64,000 nucleotides of DNA from Odiellus spinosus (GCA_963920705.1 OY987229.1:19411728-19475727); one strand, 5' to 3'; positions 49,417 through 62,404 are shown, numbered from the stretch's first letter. Numbers and translations are program-made. Notes: a model not told the origin generated them from the sequence alone.

Positions 49417-51836
49417 GAGAGACAATAAAATAAATCTAAATTTAGAGTTCACTAATTGAATACCTCTAATTATTACCCCAATTAATTAATCTTTATGCCA
49501 ACTCGTGAATAAGAATTTATAGACTTTTAAAATGTTCCCTGTACAAGTGTTCAACCAACATTCACGTGTCAGTTAGATAAATCAACGCTAAGAGTTCGCG
49601 AAATCAAATGTATTTCTAATTGAATCCCTGTAAAATGCAACTCATTACGGTTTTTTTCCCTTGAGTTAATCACTTTCATCAAATCTGACAACAGTTAGAG
49701 CCTTTAGTTTATGCTAAATACCCGCTCATTTTAGTACAGTTAAAGCTACTATACATCGATTACTAGGAGTGATCAGCCCCTTGGAATTTTCGACCCAAAT
49801 TTCATTATAATTCAGTAGCGGCGCTAATGATAGGCTGATAAATGAGATAGGGTCATTAAAAACTTCGCCGCTATACTGCCATTATTTAGTTTAAAAGTTT
49901 ACGTTTAAATTAAAATAATAGTTTATAAATTTAGTTATAAACTTACTTTCTTATTCATCAGAAATAAATTAAACACAACCACACGAGTGAGACAGAATAA
50001 TTTACTTAAACTCGCGCCGACTAATCCACGAAATTAGTTTATTAGGAACCGTAAGATGAAGATGCATCGTTCATACGCGATTATAAATTCCCGGACAAAA
50101 TGCTTTCGCAGCTTGACACCTTACTACATTCGATTCGGAAATCAACCAAAAGTGAAAGTTATATTAGTAATCAAATTCAGAAACTTGTAGCTCGAACTGT
50201 ACCTTATCCAGCTCGCGACCAATAAGCGTATCTTATAATGAATCGACTGGGATAGTTAGAATCATCACGTGACCGCCTCCAGGGCCGGTCTAACCCGTTA
50301 ACGTCATCCAGATAGATGAGTTCGTACCATTGTTTTAATATTTCCACATAATGGTTGCAAAGGGGTACTAACTAATAACATTGAAAACGACCCAGTTTGG
50401 GTTTTTTTCGCGCCAAAAACCTTGTGTCTCTCACGAGAGAGACCTCGAAACCGAAGTGGTTTCCTTTTACCAGTTCCTAACGTCGTTTACCTAGAATCTA
50501 GGTAACTTTACTTATTACTGACCTCAATACGAAACGATTTAATTCTCTATATCTTACAGAAGACTTGCTGTTGTTTCCCAATATTGTATCATTATTTTAA
50601 ATAGTCAAGGCTCGAAGCAATTTATAGATTTTTAATCTCGATAAAATCTGTTTTTCGCTTTAATTTTTTTTGATACAAACGCCAGTTTTTCCTTGAATTC
50701 CTCTTCACGAAGGTTGATACAAATTGATTAAAAGTTTAATAAGAAGTAATTTTAAAGTTAGGCTTAACGTAGTTAGGCCTAATTATAGTCCTACATCGTG
50801 TTTTTACCTTTACCTTCTCTACAAAACTTTAATAGTTTCCCGAGTTTCCGGTCTCGAGTTATTAGCTAACCCTAAAAGCAAAAAGGCTAAAACCAGCACA
50901 TCGTGAATATTTTAAAAGCTTTCACTTCACACCCGAATGAACATCGGCTTTATTTTTTAATAGATTTTTAGAATATATAAATATATATAAAAAGTCCTTG
51001 GCTGTATTTCGAAACTTGTTTAGTAACTGGTGCATTTATGAATACCCATTATTTGAATATTTAGTCTCAATTAAAATATAATATCAAAATTGAAGTAATT
51101 TTGGTTATATATTAATGAAAGAGCGTGTTACGAGCGTGAAACGGTTATGAAAGTTTAATAGTCTAATATAAAACTAAAGATAAGAAAATTTAACCTTAGG
51201 AATGAATGAAGCTATCCACGTGAAAGTTGTATATTCTTTAATTCAAAAATGAATTATGAACCAGTCCAAAAATAGATGTTACTAGTAGCAAAGCCACCTT
51301 CACACGGGTGGGGTACAGAAAACGGTTTATCGGAAACCGCCTTTTTAACTAAACCCTTTTGGAATTGGTCAAATTGTAAAGTTTTGGAGTTCGACTGTAG
51401 AGTGTAGAGATCCTAATCAGTTGTATAGATTAGAACAAAGATCCGCGTGCAAAAGGTTTGACGAACGCGATTATATAAAAAATAAAAGATTAAAAATTGG
51501 GTAGTATTAGCTGAAACAATCAGGGAAAACCCGGGAAAAGGTCAGGGAATTTGAATCTGAAAAAACTGTGGCAACCCTGTCAAGGCTCTATCTGCTCTAG
51601 ATTTAAACCCTCCTTTGTGGAAACCAAAAGACGGCGGTTGAAAAATACTTCATTACATTTTCGCATAATTTATGATATAATTATCAGAAAATAACTCGTT
51701 ATTATTAATAAGTAATAAGAAATTTCGTTAACTAATCTATAAATGGTTAAAAATGACTTTATTAATAGTAAATTACAAGGCACAATGATAAAAATACAGA
51801 CAAATCGTATTCAAGGTCGTTTTCTTTTCAAAAATA

Positions 51837-54800
51837 TTATACTCCCTTTGGTAAAGTGGTCGCGGACCCAGTTGCAGCATCCAAAGTTGATTCAGCAGCG
51901 CCTGAAGCTGTTTCTGACGTATTATTTTCGTCATAGGGCGGTGGTGGTATCGAAGAAGGAATAACCCTAATTTTCTGTCTCGCCAACAAAAAAAGTAAAA
52001 TTGTATGTTTAGTTTAGTTGTGTAATAATAAGAGATCATATTAGTTAATGTCCTCCTTATTTATTCTATGAATTTGCCATATTTGTTCTTTATATAAGGC
52101 TAAAAATGAACTTAATTTTTATCTGGAGTACCTGGAGTACGTGTAATATTTAAGTTATTACCGTTATTTAAATACTCAGTTCTTTAAAATTAATTTTCAT
52201 GTTTTAGCTAGCTGACTACGTTTTAAAGGGATTTAAATGTTAATAAGATTCTCTATTCGCTCTAAAATAATGAATATATTCAAAAGTTCATAACATATTC
52301 CAGAAAAGTAGTCAAGGCCCAGTTGCGTTACGATGTAAGCAAACTTAGTCTGGCGTAAGAGAGCTAATTGATTCGAGATATTCTACCGGCTGTAGTTTGC
52401 ATAAATATTTCAACCCGAAGTGCCACTCTCCAATGTTCAAGCTTATAATGACTTCTGGGTCTTTCCACAAATTTCAAGGGTTTCATTTTATTTTACCATT
52501 AATTTTTAATGAACTTAACGTAAAATTAAGTGATAAGATCCCGTTCTTAACTTGTCGGTATCAAGATAAATGATAGAATCAATGAGAAATGATTTTGAAG
52601 GGAGTGACAGACGGCCTCCTGAAGCAAACCTTTTCGGGCAGGGGTAAAATATAAATGTGGTAGAGAATTTTGCCGTTTCACATATGTCTCTCCCTTTGAA
52701 TTATTTTCTCCCTGGTATAACTAATACAAAGAAACTATATCTGCCATTGAATGAAATTGAAAGTACCACAATAATACTAATGCATTCCAATCGCGGATTT
52801 TAAAGGCCCTATCTGCTCTAGGCTTTACCTCCTTGAAAATTTGACTGTACAATTTGTTATGACCAAGAAAAGTAGACGACTTTAAAGGAGCTTCACAAAT
52901 CGCTGATAGTCCCTTTAAAATAGGTCGAAATTCTTACATGCTGACGGTAGGAAGGTGGCGGTGTTTCGTCTTTGGTCGGTGTATCTTTTACCGCTGGACT
53001 TTGAAGGCAAATTTCATAGTTAGGCGGTTTGTCCAATGTCGGGACCAATATTCCAGAATCGGTGCGTCCGATGACATAAACTAATTGTTCCCTGGTTAAG
53101 GTATTGTTTCTTCTACGCGAACGGTTAACAACTTTACGACATAACGTCCTGTAAAAGTTTGGTCTATTGTTATTATAATTTTACTCTAGGAATACCCATC
53201 TCTCAATAGAGGCTATAGTGGTAAATGAAGCGACCGGTTGTGGGCGGAGTTTCGTCGATCGAGCTTAGCGCGAGGAAAGGCGTTCGGCTCCGCCCTCTAA
53301 CGGTTGCATAAATAAATAGTGCGTGGTTTAATTTGGGGTTATATAATTACCGGGAAATGATGAAAAAGGACACGATGGTAAGGACGATACCTCCGCAGAC
53401 AAACGCTGTTACTAGAAACTTCAGGCCATATGAGTTACTATAAGAAGTTCTCGTACCTAAAGTAGTTAAGCCTAAATTTTATTATTTGTATTTGGTTCAT
53501 CTAAATTTTTGAAAACAGCTTACTGGGCATGTCTGGATCTTCGGAATATACATAATCAAGTTGTTTAATGCATTGGAAATCGATGCATTGGAAATTGGAT
53601 TTCCAACAATCGATATTATTCACGCAAGATTTTTTCAGTATGTCCTCTGGTAAATTTAAATGTGATTAATCTTCCGGTATTTGCTCGTAATTTCCGTATT
53701 TTATTAGTCTATGACCGTGTTCAGCGACGCGTACCAAAGAATTCGGTAATGTACCCCTTAATGTATTTTCTAAAGAGACGGTATCTCTGGTGTACGCGTC
53801 GCTGAAAAGATTTGACTAGCGTACCTTCAGTCACCACGGTCAACTGAACGTTGTCCACCAATTTAGCATTGTCCTCGTAGCAGGTATAGATTCCTTCGTC
53901 GTTTTTAGTCACTTGGTAGAGTACCAAGACGTTCCAAAAGGTTTTCTTACCCAATTTACTTCTTTTATTTTGACCACTTTGAAATCCGAAACTGACGAAT
54001 TTTTTAGGGCCGAACAATGATTGATACAACATATCCTGGTTGTCCCTTATCCAGCCAATGTAAGCCATATTGTTAGAAGTTACCACGGAACAGTTAAATT
54101 GCGCAGTATCACCTTCCAAAACTTGAAGGTCACTGGGATGGACGTTAATTTTTGCAATCATTTTGGTATCTGCGATAGAAAATATAATTCTACTTTTACT
54201 TTGATACCTATCGAAATTGTAGAAGGCTGGCAAATGTTTCGTATCGAGAGTGTGTACCACCTGTTATACTTTCAAGTACTTCTGGAGTTTTTGAAAAACA
54301 AAATTCTGCCTTCCCCACCCGGAGATGTTAATACATAAATCAAGGGCAAAATTTTTCTAAATTTCTCTATTTTCGCAAATCTTCATACAAAGTACATCAT
54401 TTTCAAATTTTTCAATTTCCTGCCAATTGACCATTTAGGGAGCTGGCTTACTATCAATTCCCTATTCGAACGGCTTCAGACAAGGTGCTGGAGATTCCCA
54501 ATTAGCGCCCATTTTGATTTTTTAATCATCTTGGAACAAAGAAAAGATACATCCCTCTATGATTGGCCATTCCTATGAGTACATCACTGCGCGCCACCCT
54601 CAAAACCATTTCCACTCCAAGACTCCCCAAGAGTTTTACCTTTGTTGTACCATAAGAGTTACGTACCATTTTTCTTTGGTGATTCTGTAGAGGTTTCTTG
54701 GTTTGGAACCTTGTCATTTTTAGGGTTAATCAAGTGGTCCTTTGTAGCGTTTTCTTTGTTACCGTCACTGCTGTTATAGTAACCAGGCATGTACCTGATG

Positions 54801-55090
54801 TCCAGGTAGGGATGAGTAGTAACGTTTTCTATTGAAACGGTAGGATCCGGTACATCGTCCATTTCATCGTGCAAAGGGACTTGCTGGTTAGCGGCTGTAG
54901 TGTTTACGCTATCGGTACCAATTTTGGCCGGTATAACATTAGGACTGTTAACTTCACCTTCATTGGCCGTGGAATAGATCGCACCTACATTATCTTTCTC
55001 TGTTTCGAGACATTTAACGAGAGTAATTAAAAATACCCAGTAAATAAGCATTTTACTTTCTAAAGTTAATACAGCTTTGGTTAGTTGCAT
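51837..55090 (-). CDS. Ig-domain type I receptor with triple PPxY tail
   Basis: Five exons: 55090-54667, 54169-53825, 53456-53351, 53148-52938, 51974-51837; in frame, 407 aa. The N-terminus has a signal peptide (MLIYWVFLITLVKC; ATG at 55090 or the in-frame one at 55051). An Asn/Thr/Glu-rich stalk with several N-glycosylation sites follows, then one V/I-type Ig domain (about 142-257; FNCSV, WIRDNQ, DEGIYTCYE) encoded by a single phase 1-1 exon. A transmembrane helix comes next (FLVTAFVCGGIVLTIVSFFI), then a basic stop-transfer. The tail has LDKPPNYEI, ETPPPSYRQ and SIPPPPYDE, i.e. three WW-binding PPxY motifs. Tail introns are phase 2 (Arg codon) then 0, as in the other PPxY genes. AATAAA is at 51758-51763 on the minus strand. 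It is probably a cell-surface receptor or adhesion protein; ligand and pathway are unknown. Confidence 0.82.
52800..52918. mobile_element. Family C TTAA element, copy 2 (last intron of the Ig receptor)
   Basis: TTAAAGGCCCTATCTGCTCT at the left, GTACAATTTGTTATGACCAA inside, and ends CCCTTTAA. A fragment of the same left end occurs near 51583. Confidence 0.45.
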
Positions 55091-56935
55091 GGGAAGTATA
55101 TGACTAATGGCGGTGGGTTTTGTAAGTTATAGCGTATAGTGTTTTCAAAATTGTAGGTGTTTTTAGCGTGTCATCGCCAGCTTTTTGCAGTACCTTTGTA
55201 TGCGAGATATACCAATGTATTTAAAGCGGTACTATATTTATAAACGATCTTCGGAATTTATTTGAAACTAGCTGGAAAGCCTGGGATACCTATTTTAGTA
55301 ATTCTCTGATACGAATACTAATTATGATCCATTGTCATTAGCTCAGTTTTTATTTCCTTTATTGAATATTTAATTAGGTTAACTCAATGATATAACATTT
55401 TTTTTCAATCGGGGTTTTTAGGCTCACAATTAACGAGCCAGAAAAATAGATTTAAAGTGATGTTGTCACCGACAACCACTTAGTATTTTCGGAAACGATT
55501 AAAACTATACAAAAGTCGTATTAAGTGCTTTATATGGTTGCTTTAATAAAAATACTTAATCCCGGAAGTCCTAGTCATTAAGTTGTTTACCATTCAATAA
55601 TCCTGCCGTTTCATTTTTAAACTTTTCGTTAATCTCTTTTTCCCACCCTATCAAGCGGAAAAAAAATTAATTGATAAATCTTTTGGCATTGTGCTTTTAA
55701 AGTTCGGTGAAAACGCATCAATTCAAAGATGTAAAATTTTAAATATGTTTTTAATTTTATCTGAGAGTCTCAACTTAATGGGGCTAAATTAAATTCCACC
55801 CCTCTTTTCTAGCTTTACCTTCATTGCAGGTTTGCCAGTTTCTGACCTTTCTCTCTGCTTAAAGAAGTTAGCAAAGCTGTGGGAACAGCATTTTCTCTAT
55901 TTAGTATAAACATAAAATTTCTACTTCCAAGTAGCCAATTTTGAAAGGGTTCCATTGGTAGAAACGCAGCCTATAGGCTTTGTCGTATATTATCGACAGG
56001 GGGCCGCCATTACCTCCCAACCAATGGGATAAAGGTGACTTTCGTGACGTGTATCACCTTTTCTAGCTTTATGTAGTGTAGAGATATTTTCCAAAAATTA
56101 TGGCGTAAAATTTCTACGCAAATTAAATTTGAAGTTTTCAAATTGCTATGTTAAAAACCCATAGATTACGACATCGTGTTGCGAGTTAAGTAAGGTTAGG
56201 TTGGGCATGGACAAATTATCCAATTATATCATTTGTCCATGGCTCAAGGCTCCTAAATCGCTAGACTCTCATCTCTGTGACGTCACGCGAACAAAGAAAG
56301 GAGTTTCAAGGCTCGTTTTCCATGGTTAGTGAGAACGACCCTTAAAAATTAAAATATCTGAGTGATATCAGAATTAATTTTTCTTGCGCTGCAAAAATTT
56401 CATAGCTATCTCGTATTCGAGACCCCCATGGACCTTAGCCTAGCGTTGGGTGATTTGTTTCAAACTATCAGCTTTTTGTATATTAGTTAGAAACTGTAAG
56501 CCTATTGAATATATCGTAAAATTATTTAATTATTCGTTGGCCTTGATTTTATTTTACTTAAAACGGAAATATCTTGTTGACACAAGAGTTTTACATATTC
56601 GCCGGAAGACCACGTGTGGGTAAAGACTTGAAGTATACTCCTTGTAGTATGACGTCATTGGCGTGAACTTTCAATACCCATGATATCATATCAGCTGTTC
56701 AAACTAGTGGCTTCTTCTTAGGCTGTCATTAGTGTACTACAGTACTAGTCGCACTTAATTTGGATTTCGCAAAATTTGATTTCATACTCGTTTGTGAGGT
56801 TATGTTGAAATACGTTAGAACGTTGTTCTAGTCTAGGTGTTCAGAATTTTAAATATTAAGCCTTCATTTTAAGTAGTTATTCCTTTATCTAATTACAAGT
56901 GAATGAAATTTTTTCCTTAAGCCTTGGTGTAAACA
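55091..56935. other. Intergenic region between divergent PPxY genes
   Basis: Contains family B copy 3 (55550-55790) and a small hairpin, GCATGGACAAAT...ATTTGTCCATGGC, at 56205-56243. It also holds the promoters of the Ig and EB genes. No coding exons seen. Confidence 0.5.
55550..55790. mobile_element. Repeat family B, copy 3
   Basis: AATACTTAATCCCGGAAGTCC-like start, TTTCGTTAATCTCTTTTTCC, and a GAGAGTCTCAACTTAA end. Same order of landmarks as the copies at 35201 and 42138. Confidence 0.45.
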
Positions 56936-57984
56936 ATGCATTTGATTTTAATTAGTAGAAGACTTTTCGCGTTGTGCTGTATTATCGTGAACGCGCTGAA
57001 TTTAGTTTCCTCTTCAAGAATTGCTAAAAGTGCTGAAGCGCTGGAAAGCAAGGATGAGAAATTATCAGGTAGGCTAAACTTACACTGATTCACCCTAAAT
57101 CATGCAGAAATCAAAGCCATAAGTTTTGGTTTTATATTTAATGTGTTTTTTTTTCTAGGTCGAAACCTTTTAGAAGCGTGTGATACTAGTTTGCAATGCA
57201 GTTACAAGAATACAAATTCGTATTGCACTGATGGCCAGTGTTTTTGCGCTCCTCATTATGTTATGCTAGTCAAAGACGAGGAATTAAGGTGTTTCGAAAC
57301 TGCCAAGATTAGTGAGAAATGTACCTATAACGAACAGTGCCAATCCGCTAACACTAAAACCGTTTGCGTGGCTGGTCGTTGCCAATGTAAAGCTTCGTAC
57401 AAAAATCACCCTGAATGTAAATTAGGTAAGTTAGTGCAAATAGTTTAAAGCCCCGATATAAACTAAGTATAGTTTTTGGTTTTAGATCACAAGTTATTGG
57501 CTAAACAAATTAGCATGTCATATTTAATCAATATTGTAATGGCAACTGTCGTTGGCGTTATTATATTACTATTTCTTCTGTGCATAATTTGTTTCAAGTA
57601 AGAATGATTTAATTCAAAGTCATCAGTAAGTTTTGTATTAATTTAATGATGACTTTAGATGCCAGAAGCAGAGAGAAGCCAATCATGTCATTGTGAGAAT
57701 GAACAATCAAAACCGTCAATCAGTTATGTCATCCAATGATGTTGATAAACCTCCATCTTACGATGAAATTTTCATCGGAACTCCTAATATGGCTGTTGTA
57801 AGTCTTGTAAAAAAGAATTGCATTTTAAAATAAGTTGTATATAATTATTTATTCTTTGATGGGCCAGGAATCTCCAACAATACTTAGACCTCCGAGTTAT
57901 AATCAAATATTCGTCTATGGCGAAGTTGCGGTTCCTGGAAACTATCCAGTTAATGTTGAGGAAGATTTTCCGAACAGACATTGA
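56936..57984 (+). CDS. EB/EGF-like cysteine-rich membrane protein with PPxY tail
   Basis: Five exons: 56936-57068, 57159-57425, 57486-57597, 57659-57797, 57868-57984; in frame, 255 aa. A signal peptide (LFALCCIIVNALNLVSS) is followed by two Cys-rich repeats of EB/EGF type (CDTSLQCSYKNTNSYC..CFC and CTYNEQCQSANTKTVC..CQC) on one exon. Next is a transmembrane helix (YLINIVMATVVGVIILLFLL) with CIICFKC at its inner end. The cytoplasmic tail has DKPPSYDEIF and LRPPSYNQIF. Intron phases in the tail (2 after the helix, then 0) and the DKPPSY core equal those of the minus-strand PPxY genes, so the tail is homologous while the ectodomain is different. The 3' UTR may run to AATAAA at 59290-59295, facing the ASB gene. 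Ligand unknown. Confidence 0.82.
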
Positions 57985-59379
57985 TTAAAAAAAAAATGGC
58001 CAAACTCTAACCATCACCATTGCCTTTTTAATTTGAATATTAACCAAAAGTTTAAATTAGAAATCAAGAAGCTAGAACCCTTTTGGAAGATTTATCGTTT
58101 TTAAACCAAATTTCAAAGACCCTTTAAAAAAAAACCAAAGTGCCTTTTTTAAAAAAAAAAGTGATATTTTTCATAAGATAGTTTTAAAATATTAGATCAT
58201 TCTTAAATTTTTGAATCTCAATTGTTCCATCGTAAAATCATTAATTCAAAGATAGGTTTTAACAAATCAAAATTAATCATTATTTATTTTTCTTTAGAGA
58301 GTGATATATAGTCAGATTTAAAGGTGGTACCGTGTACCTAGTCAATTTTAAAGGAAGAATGAAGTGTTACAAATGATTTTTCTATCAATTTCTTTTAAAA
58401 ATAGGCCCAATTTACTGGTAAAACAATCATTTTTTAATTCACTTGGAAAGTAGGCTTAATATAGTAATGTAGCATAAGCTATGGTTAAACCAGCCTAGTT
58501 GGAAATATTCTTATATTTGAATAAAGGGTGTGCTTCTTGCGTGATTGAACGGAGGCAAAAGCACGCGTGCCTTTTAAACCTAGTTGACAATGTTATAACA
58601 TTGAAATAAAATACTTGCTTCTCTTGTGATTTTATAGAGGTATTACGATCCAGCATAAGCACGCGTCTCTTAAATCTACTTGATATTGGTTTAAACTATG
58701 AAAGTTAAAATAAAGCAAGGGGCTTCTCTCAAAATGGCAAGTCACTTAAACCTGAATGAAAACCTTTTAACATTGCAATGGAGAGCTAGATTTCACTCTC
58801 CCATAGATTAGTGTTGAGACTACTTTCTAAGAAATTTTAAAATTGATTTCAAATTAAATTTTTGATTGTTAATTTATTTTCAAATGAATTAAAAATAAGG
58901 AAATTGATAGAAAATCACTTATCTAGCTTTATTATCCCTTCATTCCTCTTTAAAGAATAATCTAGTTAACTGACAATACTTTTTACTAGCCGCATTTTTA
59001 CATTTTTATTTATTTTCATCAATGAGGAGGAATAAATCTTGCTGAAAAATAGGAAGATCTACATATTGCAGATTCTTATCTTTATTTAGTATGTGTTTAA
59101 CACTTAAAGCGTAATGCGGTTAGTTAAAAACGAATTGTCAAATGCCGCACAACTCGAGTATCGGTTGAAAGTTTTAACACATGTGATTCTTTTTTTAAAC
59201 CAAAATGTATTGTATTTGTACAAATTTTTGTATATAGATTTTTATTTTTCGGTGTGATTGTGTGATAAAGATTTTACTGTGAAATTTCTAATAAAAAAAT
59301 ATTTATAATGAGAAACACGCAATATATTTATTTAATAATAATTTATATACATAATTTAATTTCATTTCATTACGTTAGT
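57985..59379. other. Convergent 3' UTR region
   Basis: Lies between the EB-type gene (+) and the ASB gene (-). It holds a family A MITE end (TTTTAAAGGAAGAATGAAGT, about 58349-58440), two rough repeats with GCACGCGT motifs near 58560 and 58660, and poly(A) signals for each strand at 59290-59295 (+) and 59327-59332 (-). Confidence 0.45.
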
Positions 59380-60789
59380 TCAACATTCATATTTTATATA
59401 ATTAATAACGTAGTTTGGAAGTTTAAGTTGAGATAAATCGCCCAAACGATGGTGTTTGACTAGTATGTTGCGAATTGTTTGTCTACATAAGTTCTTAAGT
59501 TGAGCTGGATTACCTGCGAGATGATAAAAATTAGTTAAAATTCTGGTTTATGACTTAATCATGGGATTCTTTATTTTCCTGTTTTGATATGTGGGCTGAT
59601 ATTATCAGAAGTCTATAAAACTTTTGGGGGAAGTTTCTAACTCCTAAAAAAGGGGGTTGGCGACACTGGGGAAATGGCAGTTACAAATCCGACCATGCAC
59701 TTTGACTTGTAGTCTATGGTACTGCTTTAGTCTCAATGTTAGTTCTGAGAATACATTTCAACCCCAAATAAAAATTGTAACAATCCTTTTCAACTCTGTC
59801 TGATGAAACTCTAAAGTTAGAAACTTCCCCAGAGGGCATTTTTTTAAAGTTCTAGCTTCATTATTAATAATTGTCATTTCTTTACTTTCATAGAAGTGGA
59901 GTAAATCCTTCAATTGACTCTCAGCATTGGGTATAAGATCACGAGGAGTTTTTTCCTGATTATTTCTGGCATAAACATTGGCACCAAACTCTAGAAGAAA
60001 CTTTGCGACTTCAAAATTATCATCATTAGCCGCTATATGTAATGGGGTTTGATGAATTTTGGTGGCATTCACGTTGGATCCTACATGGAAGTTAAGTGAC
60101 TTTTCGTTTATATTTTTTGCTTAATGTGGAGAGTTGGGAATTAACTTACGTACCAGCTTTCAACAACGTTAGTACACTCTGAATTTTTTTGTTTTGGGTT
60201 GCTGCGTGTAGTGGAGTCCCATAGTGACAGTCGCTGGCTTCCAATTTACCCCCTGCTTCTATAATCATATTTAAACACTCTATACGGCCATGTATGGCGG
60301 CTTCGTGCATGGGTGACGTGAAAACGAAGGGAGGGTTAACTCTGGCACCATGGTTCATTAGTAGTGAGACACACTCGACACTACCACTCGAACACGCGTC
60401 GCACAAAGGTGTACTTCCATCGATGCATTGGGCGTTTATCTTTAATAGTTACAAGACCAAAAGATTAATGATGTGAAGAGATTTAAAGTTAGCCATTACC
60501 TTAGCCCCATGATCAATTAAAAGATAAGCAATATCAACCCTTCCATGTAGACAAGCCGGATGTAATGGGGTTTGACAAACTTCATTTGAAACATTCGGGG
60601 AATATCCCAATGTTAATAATTTCTCTAAGACATCTTTTCGACCAACTTCCGCAGCTCTGTGTAAGGGGTAGGGTCCAAATTTTTCTAAAACTTAAATATA
60701 AAAAAAGGAATTATAATTACCATTTAGTATCGAATTACGGTTGAATTATGGTAATTACTGCATGCAAGCTCTGTCGTATTTTCATCCAT
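59380..60789 (-). CDS. Ankyrin repeat and SOCS box protein, ASB13-like
   Basis: Five exons: 60789-60759, 60684-60500, 60439-60154, 60080-59886, 59513-59380; in frame, 276 aa (vertebrate ASB13 is about 278). About six ankyrin repeats run from residue 13 on, for example PLHRAAEVGRKDVLEKLL, IDGSTPLCDACSSGSVECV, FTSPMHEAAIHGRIECLNM, DCHYGTPLHAATQNK and HQTPLHIAANDDNFEVAKFL. The C-terminal SOCS box is NPAQLKNLCRQTIRNIL...LPNYVINYI. SOCS boxes recruit Elongin B/C and Cullin-5, so the protein should be the substrate receptor of a ubiquitin ligase, with the ankyrin repeats choosing the target. IDGSTPLCDAC and the NPP loop point to the ASB5/9/11/13 group, ASB13 best. No frame damage seen. Confidence 0.9.
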
Positions 60790-61441
60790 AGTTATTAAAT
60801 AGCAGCATTTAATTATATTTTCAAGGTGTTTTTGTTTTGGACCTTCAATAAGTTCAAGATCTATTATGTAGTAGCTTTTCCACTAAGCATAGTCTGTTTC
60901 TTACCACTGAAATCAGCTGAGATGCTTAAAGGGCTAAAGACTCTCAAAAGTAATTCATATTTTATATTTCAATTATTTCACCCAACTAACAGATAGAACA
61001 AGTCCCCCTGATTTTGAATACAGGGACATAAAATTAACATCGAGCTCTTAATATCTAAATTATATCTAAATTCACTTTATTCAAACTCAAGCACGGGCAG
61101 TTTGAAAAAAATTTATTAGCTTAGCACGCGCTCAATCCTTCCATATAAGCTATTGAGTTTTTTATCTAAACCACTGTATATATCTATATATTCACTATAT
61201 TATTTTTTTAAGTCCAAGTCAAATTTTTAGCTATCCCACAGAATAGTTTGAGTAGAAATTGGCAGTCTCATCAGCAGATGGCGCCAATCAGCACCAACCT
61301 AATATCACCCACCACAAAAATAGATTTTAATTAGTATTTAGGCTTAATGCCCGCCACTTCAAAGTTTTTACCCTTATTAGACCTAACTCTCATTCGTCAT
61401 TCGTGCTGATCAAGTGGTTATAACGGTAGAGCCAAGGCCTA

Positions 61442-61502
61442 CTGAAGCACACGCGGCTATACGAGTATACGCTAACAGTTAGCATATAGGCGCGTGCTTC
61501 GG
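61442..61502. repeat. 61-bp palindrome
   Basis: CTGAAGCACACGCGGCTATA at the left mirrors CATATAGGCGCGTGCTTCGG at the right. GTATACGCTAAC and GTTAGCATATA form the inner stem around a very short loop. Confidence 0.6.
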
Positions 61503-61861
61503 TGTAGTTAACAGCTGACTACAAGAATGTGGTTGCCAAATTAATGGTATATCAAAATAATATTAATTCCAACCGTTTTACTTGGAATGTATAATTTTAA
61601 TTATAAAAATGATAGTTTAACTTTAAACCAAATTTTGGATAGTTAAAAAAAATGAGTCACTAGCCCTTTAAGATATATCTTAGAAGCAAATTGACAATCC
61701 TATGGTTGATATAGTAACATAATTTATTTTTATTAGTATTACAATAAATCTGATTATTTTTATACACAAACTTATAGGAACCATAACGTAAACAGACAGT
61801 ATTTTAATATTTATTAGTTTTAATTTCTAATGTAGCTTATTTAATAATTTGCAATTGAAAG

Positions 61862-61942
61862 TCGTCTGCTAAGGTGTTATCCATATGGAATAATAGATTT
61901 TTTTTTTTTTTTTTCATATGGATAACACTTTGGCAGATAACG
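61862..61942. repeat. Perfect-stem hairpin with T-run loop
   Basis: TCTGCTAAGGTGTTATCCAT continuing ATGGAA is mirrored by TTCATATGGATAACACTTTG continuing GCAGATAACG, around a 17-T run. Probably a tiny MITE. Confidence 0.65.
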
Positions 61943-62404
61943 TTTCGTTCACAATAGTTAATATCTTGAAAAAATATTGGCTTATAAATTTCCTGAAAAA
62001 GCGTTTATTATTGGAAAAATTGCATTTAAATTTAAATTATGAACAGAAACATATTAGGTATTGGCGTAATTTGAGGATTTAAATCTCGCCTCTAAATCAG
62101 TATAATTTTATTTAAATAATAATTTGTACTCTTAATTTTGCCATTCATTTTTAATTGTAAGCTTGTAGTGGTGTCATGGCTGGAAGATTAAATATAGAAA
62201 TTTAAATTATCGCAGAATATTTTTGGTTAAAACTTAAACCGGAATATTGTTATAAGAGAAATTTAGCAAAAAATTGCATAACAGTAATTTATATCTTACT
62301 ATATGGCGAAAAAATTATCAACTTAACCTAACCAACTTTATTCAATTGGCATTAAACTAAATTTGCGCTAATCTTAATTTAAACCTAATTGCGTTTGGTT
62401 TAAT

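Larger units (their letters stand above)
38019..51836. other. 13.8-kb MITE-rich gene desert
   Basis: No exon with convincing coding content was found on either strand. A search by eye for further PPxY codon patterns found none. The region instead carries at least eight inverted-repeat elements, listed separately. Confidence 0.6.
60790..62404. other. Intergenic region with hairpins
   Basis: Contains two strong palindromes, 61442-61502 and 61862-61942, listed separately. No coding exons seen. Confidence 0.5.

Noticed and set aside
54021..54338. 105-codon plus-strand ORF
   Set aside because: Antisense shadow of the Ig-domain exon, which has the canonical Cys/Trp pattern on the minus strand.
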